DNA from: an uncultured Selenomonadaceae bacterium
GTDB taxonomy: Bacteria; Bacillota; Negativicutes; Selenomonadales; Selenomonadaceae
Length of the DNA: 34,761 nucleotides
Assembly (NCBI GenBank): GCA_905234235.1
Contig: CAJOHN010000017.1
Location: 1 to 34,761, forward strand
Direction: 5' to 3'
The notes below the pieces were generated by a model, which ran no database searches, was not told the DNA's origin, and was given only the letters and a program-made list of their open reading frames with translations. Position 1 is the first letter of the stretch; each line of letters opens with the position of its first letter. This document shows, one piece after another, positions 34,304-34,761 of this stretch. The translations under genes and the position numbers were made by a program.

Positions 34304-34337
34304 CCTCTTCGTGCAGTAACTTGACACTTCGAGGAGG
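34304..34337 (+). promoter_or_regulatory. Leader hairpin able to hide the ribosome binding site
   Basis: CCTCTTCG (34304-34311) pairs with CGAGGAGG (34330-34337), 8 bp with one G-U pair, covering the first part of the very strong Shine-Dalgarno region (GAGGAGGGAGGTGG) before ATG 34350. A competing small hairpin GCAC-CTCTTC-GTGC uses the same bases. Sequestered sites like this are known in type I toxin mRNAs. Confidence 0.5.
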
Positions 34338-34349
34338 GAGGTGGAAATA

Positions 34350-34442
34350 ATGTTGGAGAGCTTCTCGCAATTTAGCTGGGATGTGTTGGCGATTGTGGTC
34401 GGCGGTCTTATCCTCGACTACTTCATCAACAGACGTCGGTAA
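34350..34442 (+). CDS. 30-residue hydrophobic peptide, type I toxin candidate
   Basis: Too short for routine gene calling. ATG 34350 to TAA 34442 behind an unusually strong ribosome binding site. The peptide has a short polar start (LESFSQFSWD), one membrane segment (VLAIVVGGLILDYFI) and a basic end (NRRR). This layout matches the small membrane toxins of type I toxin-antitoxin pairs in Firmicutes (Fst, TxpA or holin-like groups), whose mRNAs are structured and end in strong hairpins, as here. I do not recognise the exact family, and an antitoxin RNA promoter was not identified. A regulatory small membrane protein is the alternative. Confidence 0.5.
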   Translation: MLESFSQFSWDVLAIVVGGLILDYFINRRR

Positions 34443-34455
34443 GCGGCAGCGAACT

Positions 34456-34500
34456 CTAACTTATTGCCCCAGATAATCGCATCACCCTGCGGTTAGGCAA
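34456..34500 (+). ncRNA. Structured RNA segment downstream of the small peptide gene
   Basis: TTGCC (34464-34468) pairs with GGCAA (34496-34500), enclosing CGCA (34478-34481) paired with TGCG (34488-34491). CTAAC (34456-34460) can instead pair with GTTAG (34492-34496), so alternative folds exist. Probably the 3' untranslated region and possible antisense target of the peptide mRNA. Confidence 0.35.
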
Positions 34501-34507
34501 AACGAAG

Positions 34508-34540
34508 CCCCCGTGCAGTTCACCCTTCTGCGCGGGGGTT
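34508..34540 (+). terminator. Strong GC-rich terminator hairpin
   Basis: CCCCCGTGCAG (34508-34518) pairs with CTGCGCGGGGG (34528-34538), 11 bp with one G-U pair, then TTCTTCGTTC. Flanking CGAAG and CTTCG extend it past a 2-base bulge. It ends the small peptide transcript. Confidence 0.7.
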
Positions 34541-34627
34541 CTTCGTTCGGTGAAAATTATGCTGGAACTGCGAGCCTCTCACTTTGCAGTTGTTGCCTTA
34601 AATCAACGCCGAAAATTTATCACACAA

Positions 34628-34761
34628 TCAACTTTTTGTCAATGATTCGTAGCGTTTCATCAGTTCGGCGACGATTAACGGCTCTGAATCTAAAATTTCA
34701 GCGAAACCATACGCGCGGGCGACGGCTAAATCGTTTTTGCGGTGGGCAGCGCGTAAATCTG
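34628..34761 (-). CDS. C-terminal end of a probable DNA methyltransferase (partial)
   Basis: Only the last 44 or so residues are inside the window; the frame is open to the edge and stops at TGA 34630-34628. The sequence HRKNDLAVARAYGF followed by ILDSEPLIVAELMKRYESLT resembles the C-terminal helices of type II/IIG adenine DNA methyltransferases (typical form: HxxNDxAVxxAYGF, then a VxxLMxxYxxLT helix). No catalytic motif is visible, so the call rests on this tail only. Confidence 0.5.
   Translation of the reverse strand, partial: DLRAAHRKNDLAVARAYGFAEILDSEPLIVAELMKRYESLTKS

Noticed and set aside
34321..34349. Promoter from the perfect TTGACA at 34321
   Set aside because: The -10 position reads GAAATA, a poor match, and transcription would start inside the small peptide gene. 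The pair at 34260/34283 fits better.
1..34761. tRNA, rRNA and CRISPR arrays
   Set aside because: Intergenic spaces are short and show no cloverleaf or regularly spaced repeats by eye; a tRNAscan/Infernal run would be decisive.

Overview
The window looks like chromosome of a diderm Firmicute (Negativicutes-like; an inference). A Firmicutes-type division cluster (sepF, ylmH, divIVA, then lspA and rluD) and a RicT/YaaT-family protein sit in the same window as hldD, which makes heptose for lipopolysaccharide. Several genes appear to start with TTG or GTG behind strong GGAGG ribosome binding sites. I saw no rRNA, tRNA or CRISPR array.

Layout. 1-1405: a partial radical SAM gene and a lipoprotein gene on the minus strand, both apparently frameshifted. 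1554-6240: a promoter followed by yggS, sepF, ylmH, a small helical protein, divIVA, lspA and rluD, tightly packed. 6274-13875: an L-lactate permease, a 1740-residue CstA transporter fused to a complete hybrid histidine kinase (sensor, HisKA, HATPase, REC, HPt), and a response regulator. 13882-15582: a divergent helix-turn-helix regulator and a membrane Ser/Thr kinase with a late frameshift. 15596-19222: a minus-strand block of five unrecognised membrane or exported proteins headed by an XRE regulator. 19437-23682: hldD, an exported protein, a nitroreductase, and trmN6-ricT on the other strand.

23741-30357 is one apparent transcription unit: recT, argB, glycosyltransferase A, argD, glycosyltransferase B, argF, terminator. 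The two glycosyltransferases are paralogues. Each has a run of eight G at exactly the same offset (base 321 of the gene). In A the run is in frame; in B it is one G too long and stops translation at codon 110, while the rest of the gene remains intact in another frame. This is the layout expected of phase-variable surface-modification genes, placed inside an arginine biosynthesis operon. It is the most interesting signal here, with the CstA-kinase fusion second.

30324-34179 on the minus strand holds an exported binding protein resembling cyclohexadienyl dehydratase, an exported HAD phosphatase, hisH, and an mcrB-mcrC pair fused by a large internal deletion. The right end has a 30-residue hydrophobic peptide gene with a leader able to hide its ribosome binding site (a type I toxin candidate) and the C-terminal end of a probable DNA methyltransferase.

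Caution: four genes carry single-base frameshifts, three of them at G or C runs. Phase variation, true decay and homopolymer sequencing error cannot be told apart from one sequence.
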